Shown here one piece after another: positions 40,261 to 48,868 of a DNA stretch of 64,000 bases (position 1 is the stretch's first letter; each line of letters starts with the position of its first letter). Under the pieces are notes generated by a model, which saw only the letters and a program-made list of their open reading frames with translations, searched no databases and was not told where the DNA came from. The DNA is taken from the NCBI GenBank assembly GCA_963808775.1, contig CAWEGR010000003.1, positions 1 to 64,000 on the forward strand. Reading direction: 5' to 3'. Source of the DNA: JACVRW01 sp963808775 (lineage in GTDB: Bacteria; Actinomycetota; Thermoleophilia; Solirubrobacterales; Thermoleophilaceae). Position numbers and translations under genes: made by a program.

Positions 40261-40283
40261 CGTTATCACATACGTTTGTATGT
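40261..40283 (-). promoter_or_regulatory. Promoter and palindromic operator of the cupin regulator
   Basis: ACATACGTTTGTATGT at 40268-40283 is a perfect inverted repeat (6-base arms, 4-base centre). Directly downstream on the minus strand is TGTGATAAC (70-62), an extended -10 (TG-n-GATAAC). The start site would fall about 7 bases later, near the GTG at 40252. The palindrome overlaps the last codons of the SDR gene. Position suggests autoregulation by the cupin regulator; inferred, not shown. Confidence 0.6.
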
Positions 40284-41030
40284 AGCTAGCGGGCCTGGCG
40301 CGGTGGGCCGGACGACGACCTCGTTGATGCACACGTGCGAGGGGCGGCTGACGGCGTGCACGATCGCCTCGGCGATGTCCTCGGGCTGGAGCACCTCGCC
40401 GATCTGCTCGCGCGAGCGCTCCATCGCCGCCTGGACGACCGGGTGCTTGTTGTGTCCCTGCAGCTCCGTCTCGACGAAGCCCGGGGCAACCGTCGTGACC
40501 CTGATCCCGGCGTGGAGGGCCTCCTGGCGGAGCGCCTCCGAGAACGCGTGCACGCCGAACTTCGTCATGTTGTAGACCGCGGCTCCGGCGTCCGCCCGCC
40601 TGCCGGCGACGGAGGAGACGTTGACGATGTCCCCTCCCCCGTCCTTCTCGAGCAGCGGCAGCGCCGCGTGCGTGCAGTAGAGGAGGCCGAGCAGGTTGAC
40701 CTCGATCATCCGCCGCCAGTCGCCGACGTCGGCGCCCACGACCCCGCCGAGCAGCATCACGCCGGCGTTGTTCACGAGGATGTCGAAGCGCCCGAGCTCG
40801 TCGTGCGACTCCTGGATGAAGGCGCGCGCCTGGCTCTCGTCGGACACGTCCACGGCCTTCACGAGGCAACGGCCCTCGAGCCCGGCGGCGATCTCGTCGA
40901 GGCGCTCGGTCCGGCGGGCGCCGAGCGCCACCGCCGCACCGGCTTCGGACAGGGCGCGAGCGGTTGCCTCGCCGATGCCGGAGGAAGCTCCGGTGACCGC
41001 GGCCACGCGACCTTCGAGCGGACCCGCCAT
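40266..41030 (-). CDS. Classical short-chain dehydrogenase/reductase
   Basis: 254 residues with the cofactor motif AAVTGASSGIGEATARAL (TGxxxGxG), NNAGVMLLGG, the catalytic Ser in NVSSVAGRRAD and Y-x-x-x-K in YNMTKFGVH; Asn in EVNLLGLL completes the tetrad. GARRTERLDE after beta-2 suggests NADP(H) preference. Substrate unknown. It is upstream of the cupin regulator on the same strand, with the regulator's promoter overlapping its 3' end. Confidence 0.93.
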   Translation of the reverse strand: MAGPLEGRVAAVTGASSGIGEATARALSEAGAAVALGARRTERLDEIAAGLEGRCLVKAVDVSDESQARAFIQESHDELGRFDILVNNAGVMLLGGVVGADVGDWRRMIEVNLLGLLYCTHAALPLLEKDGGGDIVNVSSVAGRRADAGAAVYNMTKFGVHAFSEALRQEALHAGIRVTTVAPGFVETELQGHNKHPVVQAAMERSREQIGEVLQPEDIAEAIVHAVSRPSHVCINEVVVRPTAPGPLATYKRM

Positions 41031-41048
41031 GCGGCGATCGTACCCGGC

Positions 41049-42039
41049 CTAGAGCGCCTGACGCAGAAGGTCGAGCAGTTCGTCCTCGGTGGGAGGGCTG
41101 GGCGTGTTGCGATACGCGGGGTGGGCCGGGACCGCCTGCGCCACCGGGGCGAGCTGTTCCTCCCCGACGCCGAGCGAGCCCAGCGAGGTGTGGCCGCAGC
41201 GCGCGGACAGATCCGCGAGGCGATCGGGCGCCGGCGCGCCGACCGCGCCGGCGAGCGCCTCGATCGCGGCCGGCGCGCGCGGCGCCATCAGGCGCGCGAA
41301 GTGCGGCAGCATCACGGCGTTCGTCTCGGCATGGGGAGTGCCGGCCGTGCGGACGATGGTCTGGCAGGTCGCATGGTGGACGCCGATCCCCGTCGCAGCC
41401 GAGGCCCAGCCCGCCAGGAGCGCGCCGAGCGCCACGTCGTCGCGGCCCGCGTCACCCGCCGTCGAGCCCGGCCGCGAGCAGCTCCGCGCCGCGCAGGGCA
41501 GCCAGCTCCGCGATCGGGTTGCTGAGCGGCATGTAGAGCGCCTCCATGGCGTGGGCCATCGCGTTCATCGCGCTCGCCGCGAGCTCCTTGGCCGGCTGAG
41601 ACGCCGTCAGGGCCGGATCCGCGATCACGAGCGCCGGGCGCACCAGCCGCGCGCCCGCCACACCCCTCGGCGTGCGGTGGAAGGGCGTCAGGTCGGCCCC
41701 CGACAGGGTCGTCGGGATCGCGGCGCACTGACCCCCGCGCGCGCCGGCGATCGCCTTGGCGGTGTCGATCACGCGGCCTCCGCCGAGCGCGACGAGCGGC
41801 CGGTCTCCCGCCCGGGGCAGAAGCTCGGCGGAGATCTCATCCACGAGCCCCGGCGGGACGTGCAGGACCGCCGCCGCGCCGTCGGCGAGCGCCCGCGCGC
41901 CCGCCGCGGCGCGCTCTGTGGTCAGCAGGGTGAACGTCTTGAAGCCGCGCCCCTCGAGCAGCGCGGGCGCATCGCCGAGCGCCCCGCGGCCGAAGCGAAT
42001 CAGCCGCTCCCCGTCGAGGAAGGTGAACGACTCGGGCAC
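41049..42039 (-). CDS. Iron-containing alcohol dehydrogenase / maleylacetate reductase-like, +1 frameshift
   Basis: Group III (Fe-ADH/dehydroquinate synthase-like) dehydrogenase. RIRFGRGALGDAPALL-type start, VALGGGRVIDTAKAIAGARG for NAD binding, AIPTTLSGADLTPFHRTP and metal His residues in NAMAHAMEALY and GVHHATCQTIV resemble maleylacetate reductases. The frame stops at a TGA right after LDGG. Removing one base at 41454-41457 joins it to DAGRDDVALGALLAGWASAA and gives 329 residues. No other aromatic-degradation gene is near, so the substrate is open. It starts two bases before the leuA stop, on the same strand. Confidence 0.85.
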
Positions 42040-43617
42040 CTAGGGCGTCGGCGTCTTCTTCGCCTCTGCCTCGAGCACGCGCTCGGCCTCGCTCACCGCG
42101 TTGTCGAGCGCGATCGACAGGGCACGCAGGTAGGCCTTGCCGGCGGCCTCGAGGATGTCCGTCGAGACGCCGATGCCGGAGGCCAGGCGGCCGTCCAGCT
42201 CGAGCAGCACGTGCACCTCGCCGAGCGCGTCGCGGCCGCCCGTGACGGCGGACACGTGGAACTCCTTCAGGCGCGCCTCGTGGTGCGTTGCCGCGTTCAG
42301 CGCGCTGAAGAACGCGTCGATCGGGCCGTCCCCGGTGAACGAGCCGGTCTCGACCTCTCCGTTGGGCATCCGCACGCGCACGCGGGCGAGCGGCGAGCGC
42401 GTGTTCGAGGCCTCGATGTCGAACGACTCGAGCTCGAACGCCGCCGGCGCCTGCTTCATCTCGTCCGACACGATCGCCTCGAGGTCGAGCGAGGTGATCG
42501 TCTTCTTCTTGTCCGCGAGCTCCTTGAAGCGCTTGAAGGCGGTGTTGAGCGCGCCGCCCTCGACCTTGAAGCCGAGCTCCTCGAGCGCGTTGCGCAGCGC
42601 GTGGCGGCCGGAGTGCTTGCCGAGCACGATCGAGTTCGTCTCGAGCCCGATCGTGGTGGCGTCCATGATCTCGAAGGTCGTGCGCTCCTTCAGCACTCCG
42701 TCCTGGTGGATGCCGGACTCGTGCGCGAAGGCGTTGCGCCCGACGATCGCCTTGTTCGGCTGCACCTGGTAGCCCGTGATGCGCGACACCATCCGGCTCG
42801 TGCGCGCGATCTCGCGCGTGTCGACCTCCGTCCAGAGCCCGTGCTCGGCCTCGCGCACGCGCAGCAGCATCACGATCTCCTCGAGCGAGGCGTTGCCGGC
42901 CCGCTCGCCGATCCCGTTCACCGCGCACTCGATCTGGCGGCAGCCCGCCTGCAGGCCCGCGAACGAGTTCGCCACGGCGAGCCCCAGGTCGTCGTGGCAG
43001 TGCACCGACGTCGTCACGTCGGCGAGGCCCGGCACCAGCCGGTAGAGCGTGCGCCACATCTCGGCGTACTCGTCGGGCATCGAGTAGCCCACCGTGTCCG
43101 GCACGTTGATCGTCGTGGCGCCCTCGTCGAGCGCGATCTGGAGCACCTCGGCGGTGAACTCGAGCTCGGAGCGCGTGGCGTCCATCGGCGAGAACTCGAC
43201 GTCGTCGCAGAGCTCGCGGGCCTGGGCGACCGCTGCCCGGGCGCCCTTCTTCACGTCCTCGCGCGTCGACTGAAGCTGGTGCTCGATGTGGATGTCGCTC
43301 GTCGAGATGAACGTGTGGATCCGGGGGCGCTCCGACTCCTTCACCGCGTTCCAGGCGGCGTCGATGTCCTGCGCGTTCGCGCGCGCGAGGCCGGCGATCA
43401 CGGGACCGTGCACCTCGCGCGCGATCGCCTGCACGGCCTCGAAGTCACCGGGCGAGGAGATCGGGAAGCCGGCCTCGATGATGTCGACGCCGAGCCGCGC
43501 GAGCTGGTGGGCGATCTCGAGCTTCTCCTGCTTGTTCAGCGAGATGCCCGGCGACTGCTCCCCGTCGCGGAGCGTCGTGTCGAAGATCCTTACTCGGTCC
43601 TTCTCGCTGCGGTCCAT
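42040..43617 (-). CDS. leuA: 2-isopropylmalate synthase
   Basis: Committed step of leucine synthesis: condenses 2-ketoisovalerate with acetyl-CoA. Motifs: IFDTTLRDGEQSPGISLNKQ, SVHCHDDLGLAVANSFAGLQ for metal binding, HESGIHQDGVLK, and a C-terminal LeuA dimer/allosteric domain (about 395-515) that should mediate leucine feedback. 525 residues, of the LeuA1 type rather than the longer actinomycete LeuA2. The mRNA leader has the peptide at 43686-43742, and the ribosome site AAGGAGAAAGGGA precedes ATG 43617. Confidence 0.96.
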   Translation of the reverse strand: MDRSEKDRVRIFDTTLRDGEQSPGISLNKQEKLEIAHQLARLGVDIIEAGFPISSPGDFEAVQAIAREVHGPVIAGLARANAQDIDAAWNAVKESERPRIHTFISTSDIHIEHQLQSTREDVKKGARAAVAQARELCDDVEFSPMDATRSELEFTAEVLQIALDEGATTINVPDTVGYSMPDEYAEMWRTLYRLVPGLADVTTSVHCHDDLGLAVANSFAGLQAGCRQIECAVNGIGERAGNASLEEIVMLLRVREAEHGLWTEVDTREIARTSRMVSRITGYQVQPNKAIVGRNAFAHESGIHQDGVLKERTTFEIMDATTIGLETNSIVLGKHSGRHALRNALEELGFKVEGGALNTAFKRFKELADKKKTITSLDLEAIVSDEMKQAPAAFELESFDIEASNTRSPLARVRVRMPNGEVETGSFTGDGPIDAFFSALNAATHHEARLKEFHVSAVTGGRDALGEVHVLLELDGRLASGIGVSTDILEAAGKAYLRALSIALDNAVSEAERVLEAEAKKTPTP

Positions 43618-43685
43618 GTCGTTCCCTTTCTCCTTGGCCCTGCTGAGTTCCCCCTGAGCTCGCGCCTACGTGCGGGCGCCACGCG
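43618..43685 (-). promoter_or_regulatory. leuA 5' control region with possible SD sequestration
   Basis: Between the leader stop and leuA. AAGGAGAA (43635-43628, minus sense) lies 12-18 bases before the leuA ATG and is complementary to CTTCTCCTT within the leader's leucine codons (43718-43710). A second weaker SD, AGGGA, is about 6 bases from the ATG. A small stem GCGCC/GGCGC lies near 43665-43684. No clear T-tract terminator is seen, so control may be translational rather than by termination. Confidence 0.5.
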
Positions 43686-43742
43686 CTATTCCCCCCGAAG
43701 GGGGAGGAGAAGGAGAAGTCGCGAGTCGGCCGGGAACGGCAT
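43686..43742 (-). CDS. leuL: leuA leader peptide with leucine run, probable attenuator
   Basis: An 18-residue open frame, MPFPADSRLLLLLPLRGE, starts at ATG 43742, 20 bases after the oxidoreductase stop and 68 bases before leuA. It has six Leu codons out of 18, five in a row (CTT CTC CTT CTC CTC), then CCC CTT. A strong hairpin CCCCC-TTC(G)-GGGGG (43691-43704) covers the last codons. Leucine-rich leaders upstream of leuA are an established attenuation device, including in actinobacteria. Ribosome stalling on scarce leucine would block pairing of the codon run with the leuA SD. Mechanism inferred; the peptide is read directly from sequence. Confidence 0.8.
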   Translation of the reverse strand: MPFPADSRLLLLLPLRGE

Positions 43743-43762
43743 GCCCTGGCCAGGGTACACGG

Positions 43763-44782
43763 TCAGAGCGTGAGCACGACCTTGCCGACGTTCTTGCGCT
43801 CGTGCATGTAGCGGTGCGCCGCCGCGCCGTCGTCGAGCCGGAACTCCTCGGCCACGACCGGGCGGATCGCGCCGGCGTCGAGCCACGCGCGGAGCGGGTC
43901 GATGTACTCGTCGAGGCGGTTCTTCGAATCCCAGAGCGTCAGCATGTTCAGCCCGATCACGGACTTCGACTCGGTCATCAGCTTGACCGGGTTGAAGCGC
44001 GGCATCTGGGCGAGCACCCGCACCGCGCGCAGGGGGCTGCGGCGCTCGCCGGCCTGGACCTCCGAGGCGCCGAAGCAGACGAGCCGCCCGCCGGGGCGCA
44101 GGAGCGAGAAGCTCTGGCGGAAACTGCGGCCGCCGAGAGCGTCGAAGGCCACGTCGAGGGGATGGCGCTCGCCGCTGATGCGGCGGATCTCGTCGACCAC
44201 GTCGTGGGTGCGGTAGTCGACCGGGTGGTCGACCCCGAAGCCGCGGATGGCGTCGTGCTTGCCGGGCGAGGCGGTGCCGTAGACCTCGGCGCCGACGAGC
44301 TTGGCGATGTGGGTGGCCGCGATGCCCACCCCTCCGGCGGCGGCCTGGATGAGCACGCGCTCGCCCTCGCGCAGGGAGCCGTAGCGGACGAGGCCCGCAT
44401 ACGCCGTCGCGTAGGTCACGGGCAGCGCCGCGCCCTCCGGGTAGCTCCAGCCGTCCGGCATCGGGACGAGGGCGTCGGCGCCCGTCACGGCGAGCTGGGC
44501 ATAGCCGCCGAAGCGCGAGCCGCCCATCACCCGCTGTCCGATCTCGAAGCCCTCGACGCCCTCTCCGAGCGCGTCCACGTCGCCCGCGATCTCGTAGCCG
44601 ACGACGCACGGCGGCTTCGGAGCCTCCGGGTAGAGGCCGACTCGCGCGAGCAGGTCGGCGAAGTTCACGCCCGCCGCGCGGACGCGAACGCGCACCTGTC
44701 CGGGGCCCGGTTCCGGGTCCGGCCGCTCCTGAACGCGTAACGTCTCAGGTGGCCCGTGCTCTGTGATCACGAGCGCCTTCAT
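43763..44782 (-). CDS. Zinc-independent MDR quinone oxidoreductase-like protein
   Basis: Medium-chain dehydrogenase/reductase, 339 residues, related to NADPH:quinone oxidoreductase and the VAT-1 group. VRAAGVNFADLLARVGLYP is the QOR-type substrate region. The cofactor motif is LIQAAAGGVGIAATHIAKLV, and GLNMLTLWDSKNRLDEYIDP with a late KNVGKVVLTL is family-typical. No structural zinc cysteines are seen. ATG 44782 is divergent from the cystathionine beta-synthase gene with only 21 bases between, so their promoters must overlap the coding ends. Confidence 0.9.
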   Translation of the reverse strand: MKALVITEHGPPETLRVQERPDPEPGPGQVRVRVRAAGVNFADLLARVGLYPEAPKPPCVVGYEIAGDVDALGEGVEGFEIGQRVMGGSRFGGYAQLAVTGADALVPMPDGWSYPEGAALPVTYATAYAGLVRYGSLREGERVLIQAAAGGVGIAATHIAKLVGAEVYGTASPGKHDAIRGFGVDHPVDYRTHDVVDEIRRISGERHPLDVAFDALGGRSFRQSFSLLRPGGRLVCFGASEVQAGERRSPLRAVRVLAQMPRFNPVKLMTESKSVIGLNMLTLWDSKNRLDEYIDPLRAWLDAGAIRPVVAEEFRLDDGAAAHRYMHERKNVGKVVLTL

Positions 44783-44803
44783 TCGGGGTAGAGAGGCTAT
44801 GCC

Positions 44804-46198
44804 ATGCGGACAGCGCCGCAGACCCAGACGGATATCAAGGATTCGATACTCGACGCGATCGGGGAAACGCCACTCGTGCGGCTGTCACGGCTCGGCCGTG
44901 ACCTGCGCGCGCAGCTCGTCGCGAAGATCGAGGCGCTCAACCCCGGCGGCTCGATCAAGGACCGTGCCGCCGTCGCGCTGATCGAGGCGGCCGAGCGCGA
45001 CGGCCACCTCAGGGCAGGCGGCACGATCGTCGAGCCAACGAGCGGCAACACCGGAACCGGCCTCGCGATCGCGGCGGCGCTCAAGGGCTACAGGGTGATC
45101 GCGGTGATGCCCGACAAGATGTCGAAGGAGAAGATCGACCTGCTGCGCGCCTACGGGGCGGAGGTCGTGGTCGCCCCGACCGACGTTTCGCCGGAGTCGC
45201 CCGAGTCGTACTACCGCGTCGCCGACCGGCTGACGCAGGAGATCCCCGGCGCCTTCCAGCCGAACCAGTACAAGAACCAGGCGAACCCGGAGGCCCACTA
45301 CCGCACGACCGGGCCCGAGCTCTGGCGCCAGTCGGGCGGCCGCATCACGCACTTCGTCGCGGGCGTCGGCACCGGCGGCACGATCACCGGGGTCGGGCGC
45401 TACCTGCGCGAGCAGAACCCGGACATCGAGATCATCGGCGCGGACCCCGTCGGCTCGATCTACTCGGGCGGCGAGGACGGTGTCAAGCCCTACCTCGTCG
45501 AGGGCGTGGGCGAGGACTTCTGGCCCGCCACGTACGACCCGCAGATCGTCGACCGCTACGTCACGGTCTCAGACCGCGACTCGTTCCTCTGGACGCGCAG
45601 GCTCGCGGAGACCGAGGGCATCCTCGCCGGCGGCTCGTGCGGCCTCGCGCTGTACGCCGCGTACCAGGTGGCGCGCGACCTCGACGACCCGAACGCGATG
45701 GTCGCGGTGATCCTGCCGGACGGCGGGCGCTCCTACATCTCGAAGATCTACAACGACGCCTGGATGCGCCAGTACGGCTTCCTGCCGCGCGACGAGCAGC
45801 TCACCGTCGGCGACGTGCTGCGCCGCAAGCACTCAACGGAGGAGCTCCCCCCGCTGCTGACGGTCGAGAGCCACGCCAAGGTGCGCGACGCGGTCGCCCT
45901 GCTCCACGAGCACTCCGTCTCGCAGCTCCCGGTGGTGTCCGCGCACGATCCACAGACCGTCGTGGGCTCGGTCTCGGAGCGCGGCCTCCTGCGCCACGCG
46001 ATGGACGACCCGGCGATCCTGAGCGCCGAGATCGTCGACGTGATGGAGTCCCCCTTCCCCGCGGTCTCCGAGGACGACGCCGTGCGCGAGGCGGTCGAGC
46101 TGCTCGCCGACCGCCGCGAGGCGCTGCTGGTGAACATGGACGGGCGCGCCGCCGGGATCCTGACGCGCGCCGACCTGCTCGAGTCGCTCGCACGGTGA
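44804..46198 (+). CDS. cbs: Cystathionine beta-synthase with C-terminal CBS domains
   Basis: PLP enzyme joining serine and homocysteine to cystathionine. The PLP lysine is in LNPGGSIKDRAA and the phosphate loop is VAGVGTGGTITGVG, with EPTSGNTGTGLAIAAAL binding the substrate carboxylate. Two CBS domains follow (about 335-395 and 405-464), the regulatory layout of true cystathionine beta-synthase rather than plain cysteine synthase. 464 residues. The stop overlaps the next gene's GTG as GTGA, pairing it with a cystathionine gamma-lyase/synthase for reverse transsulfuration. Confidence 0.93.
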   Translation: MRTAPQTQTDIKDSILDAIGETPLVRLSRLGRDLRAQLVAKIEALNPGGSIKDRAAVALIEAAERDGHLRAGGTIVEPTSGNTGTGLAIAAALKGYRVIAVMPDKMSKEKIDLLRAYGAEVVVAPTDVSPESPESYYRVADRLTQEIPGAFQPNQYKNQANPEAHYRTTGPELWRQSGGRITHFVAGVGTGGTITGVGRYLREQNPDIEIIGADPVGSIYSGGEDGVKPYLVEGVGEDFWPATYDPQIVDRYVTVSDRDSFLWTRRLAETEGILAGGSCGLALYAAYQVARDLDDPNAMVAVILPDGGRSYISKIYNDAWMRQYGFLPRDEQLTVGDVLRRKHSTEELPPLLTVESHAKVRDAVALLHEHSVSQLPVVSAHDPQTVVGSVSERGLLRHAMDDPAILSAEIVDVMESPFPAVSEDDAVREAVELLADRREALLVNMDGRAAGILTRADLLESLAR

Positions 46199-47286
46199 GC
46201 CCGCTCCCGGACGACGCGCGCTTCGCCACGCGCGCGGTGCACGCGGGACTCGAGCCCGACCCGGCCTATGGATCCGTGATCCCGCCGATCCACCAGACGT
46301 CGACGTACGTGCAGCCCGCCCCGGGCGAGTTCGTCGAGGACTACGACTACTCGCGCTCCGCGAACCCGACCCGCTCGGCGCTCGAGCGGGCGCTCGGGGA
46401 GCTCGAGGGCGGCCTCGGCTCCGCCTTCTCGAGCGGCATGGCCGCCACCCACGCGCTGATCACGGCGCACTGCTCCGCGGGCGACCACGTGGTCCTTCCG
46501 AGCGACCTCTACGGCGGCACCTATCGCCTGGTCGACAAGGTGCTCACGCGCTTCGGGATCGAGTACGACATGGTCGACCAGACCGATCTCGACGCCCTCT
46601 CCGCCGCGCTGCGCCCCGGCGCCACGCGGCTCGTCTGGGTCGAGACGCCCACGAATCCGCTGCTGAACGTGGTGGACGTGGCCGCGGTCGCCGAGCGGGC
46701 GGGCGACGCGCTCGTGGCGGTCGACAACACCTTCGCAACGCCCGTGGTGCAGCGCCCGCTCGAGCTCGGCGCCGGCGCCGTCGTCCACTCGGCGACGAAG
46801 TACCTCGGCGGGCACTCCGACGTCGTCGGCGGAGCGGTCGTGGTGGGCGACGAGGGGCTGCACGAGCAGGTCCGCTTCGTCCAGAACGCGATCGGCGCGG
46901 TGCCGGGCCCGTTCGACTGCTTCCTCGTCCACCGCGGCCTGCGCACGCTGCACCTGCGGGTTGCCGCCCACACGGAGAGCGGACGGGCAGTGAGCGAGTA
47001 CCTGCGCGAGGCCGCGCACGTGAGCCACGTGCGCTGGCCGGGGTTCGGCGGGATGGTGTCGTTCCGCCACCCGGAGGCGACCAGGATCGCGGCGGCCACG
47101 GAGATCTTCTCGCTCGCGGAGTCGCTCGGCGGGGTCGAGTCCCTGATCGAGGTTCCGCAGGCGATGACGCACCAGTCCGTGGAGGACTCGGCCGCCGCCG
47201 TCCCGCCGGATCTCGTGCGCCTCTCCTGCGGCGTCGAGGACCCGCGAGACCTCGTGGCCGACCTCGCGCGGGCGCTCAGAGGCTGA
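46195..47286 (+). CDS. metB: Cystathionine gamma-synthase/gamma-lyase family PLP enzyme
   Basis: Cys/Met metabolism PLP enzyme of 363 residues from GTG 46195. DYSRSANPTRSALERALGEL carries the substrate-binding Arg. SGMAATHALI and ETPTNPLLNVVD surround the cofactor, and the PLP lysine is in VHSATKYLGGHSDVVGGAVV. With cystathionine beta-synthase directly upstream, the gamma-lyase (homocysteine to cysteine) direction is likely, but MetB and MetC/CTH cannot be separated by eye. The gene ends 11 bases inside the convergent serA. Confidence 0.9.
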   Translation: MSPLPDDARFATRAVHAGLEPDPAYGSVIPPIHQTSTYVQPAPGEFVEDYDYSRSANPTRSALERALGELEGGLGSAFSSGMAATHALITAHCSAGDHVVLPSDLYGGTYRLVDKVLTRFGIEYDMVDQTDLDALSAALRPGATRLVWVETPTNPLLNVVDVAAVAERAGDALVAVDNTFATPVVQRPLELGAGAVVHSATKYLGGHSDVVGGAVVVGDEGLHEQVRFVQNAIGAVPGPFDCFLVHRGLRTLHLRVAAHTESGRAVSEYLREAAHVSHVRWPGFGGMVSFRHPEATRIAAATEIFSLAESLGGVESLIEVPQAMTHQSVEDSAAAVPPDLVRLSCGVEDPRDLVADLARALRG

Positions 47287-48868
47287 CGGTCCGCCCGGCC
47301 ACGAAGCCGTCGGTGGCGACGATCCTGTCGACCACCTCCTGCGGCACGCGGCTGTCGGCGGTCACGATCATCACCGCGCTGCCGCCTGTCTCGTCGAGGC
47401 GCCGCCCCACGGCAGCAGAGACGATGTTGATGCCGCAGTTGCCGAGCTCGGTGCCGACGCGCCCGAGCATGCCCGGGCGGTCCTCGTAGCGGAACACCGC
47501 CCAGTGCGGCTCGACCTCGATGTTGAAGCGAGAGCCCCAGGCCTCGAGCAGGTGCGGCCGGTGCGCGCGCCCGAGCGTCGTCCCGACCACGCGCGTGCGC
47601 TCGCCGCCGCTCACCACGCTCACGCGCAGCAGGTCCGTGAAGTCGCGCGCCCGCGTGCTGCTCGTCTCCGACACCGCGATGCCGCGCTCGCGGGCGATCG
47701 TCGGCGCGTTCACGTCGTTCACGTCCTCCTCGACGTGGCCGCGCAGCAGCCCCTTCAGGACCTGGACGGTCAGGAGGCGCGTGTCCCGCTCCGCGATCCG
47801 CCCGAGATACTCGACCTCGACCTGGTCGATCGAGGGACGCTCCGCGAGCGTCGCGGCGATCCGGCCGAGGTCGCCCGCGAGCGGCAGGAACGGGCCGAGA
47901 GCGTCGAGGTCCTCGGGCGCGACCGAGGGCACGTTGACCGCGCTCGTGACGACGCCGCCGGTGAGGGCCGCCACCACCTGCTCGGCCGCCTGGTAGCCCG
48001 CGCGGTCCGTGGCCTCGGCGGTCGAGGCGCCGAGGTGCGGGGTGACGACGACGTTCGGCAGCTCGAACAGCGGGTTGTCCGTCACGGGCTCCTCGCGGAA
48101 CACGTCGAGCGCGGCGCCCGCCACCTTTCCGGACTCGAGCGCGGCCCGCAGGTCCTCCTCGACCAGCAGCCGGCCGCGGGCGACGTTGATGATGCGGACC
48201 CCGTCCTTCATCTGCCCGAACGCGCGCGCGTCGAGCCAGTTCTCCGTCTCGTCGGTCACCGGCAGGTGGATCGTCAGGAAGTCGGCGGCGGCGTACAGCT
48301 CCTCGATCGACGCGGCGCGCTCGACGCCGAGGTCGCGGAAGCGCTCCTCGGCCACGTACGCGTCGAATGCCATCACGTGCATCCCGAAGGCGAGGGCGCG
48401 CTGCGCCACGAGCTGGCCGATGCGCCCGAAGCCGAGCACCGCGAGCGTCTTCTCGTACAGCTCGACGCCGCTGAACTTCGAGCGCTCCCACGCGCCGGCC
48501 GTGAGCGAGCCGTGCGCCTGCGGCACCTTGCGGGCCAGCGCGAGCAGCATGGCGAGCGTGTGCTCCGCGGCCGTGATCACGTTCGACTGCGGCGCGTTCG
48601 CCACCACGACTCCGCGCTTGGTGGCCGCCTCGACGTCGACGTTGTCGACCCCGACGCCCGCCCGGCCCACCACCTTCAGGCGACCGGCGCGCTCGAGCAG
48701 CGCGGCATCGAGCTTCGTGGCCGAGCGGATCAGGATGCCGTCGAACTCGCCGATGCGGCGCTCGAGCTCGGCCTCGTCCCAGTCCGTGCCGAGCTCGACC
48801 TCGAGCCCGGCGTCGCGCAGCAGCGCGACCCCGCTGTCGCCGATCTTCTCCCGGACGAGGACCTTCAC
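47276..48868 (-). CDS. serA: D-3-phosphoglycerate dehydrogenase
   Basis: First step of serine synthesis. 530 residues: catalytic/NAD domain with VGRAGVGVDNVDVEAATKRG, AVLGFGRIGQLVAQRALAFG, the catalytic His in VVTPHLGASTAEATDRAG, then the intervening ASB domain (about 315-455) and a C-terminal ACT domain (RPGMLGRVGTELGNCGINIV) for serine feedback. This is the long actinobacterial/mycobacterial form. GTG start at 48868 overlaps the aminotransferase stop as GTGA. Confidence 0.96.
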   Translation of the reverse strand: MKVLVREKIGDSGVALLRDAGLEVELGTDWDEAELERRIGEFDGILIRSATKLDAALLERAGRLKVVGRAGVGVDNVDVEAATKRGVVVANAPQSNVITAAEHTLAMLLALARKVPQAHGSLTAGAWERSKFSGVELYEKTLAVLGFGRIGQLVAQRALAFGMHVMAFDAYVAEERFRDLGVERAASIEELYAAADFLTIHLPVTDETENWLDARAFGQMKDGVRIINVARGRLLVEEDLRAALESGKVAGAALDVFREEPVTDNPLFELPNVVVTPHLGASTAEATDRAGYQAAEQVVAALTGGVVTSAVNVPSVAPEDLDALGPFLPLAGDLGRIAATLAERPSIDQVEVEYLGRIAERDTRLLTVQVLKGLLRGHVEEDVNDVNAPTIARERGIAVSETSSTRARDFTDLLRVSVVSGGERTRVVGTTLGRAHRPHLLEAWGSRFNIEVEPHWAVFRYEDRPGMLGRVGTELGNCGINIVSAAVGRRLDETGGSAVMIVTADSRVPQEVVDRIVATDGFVAGRTVSL

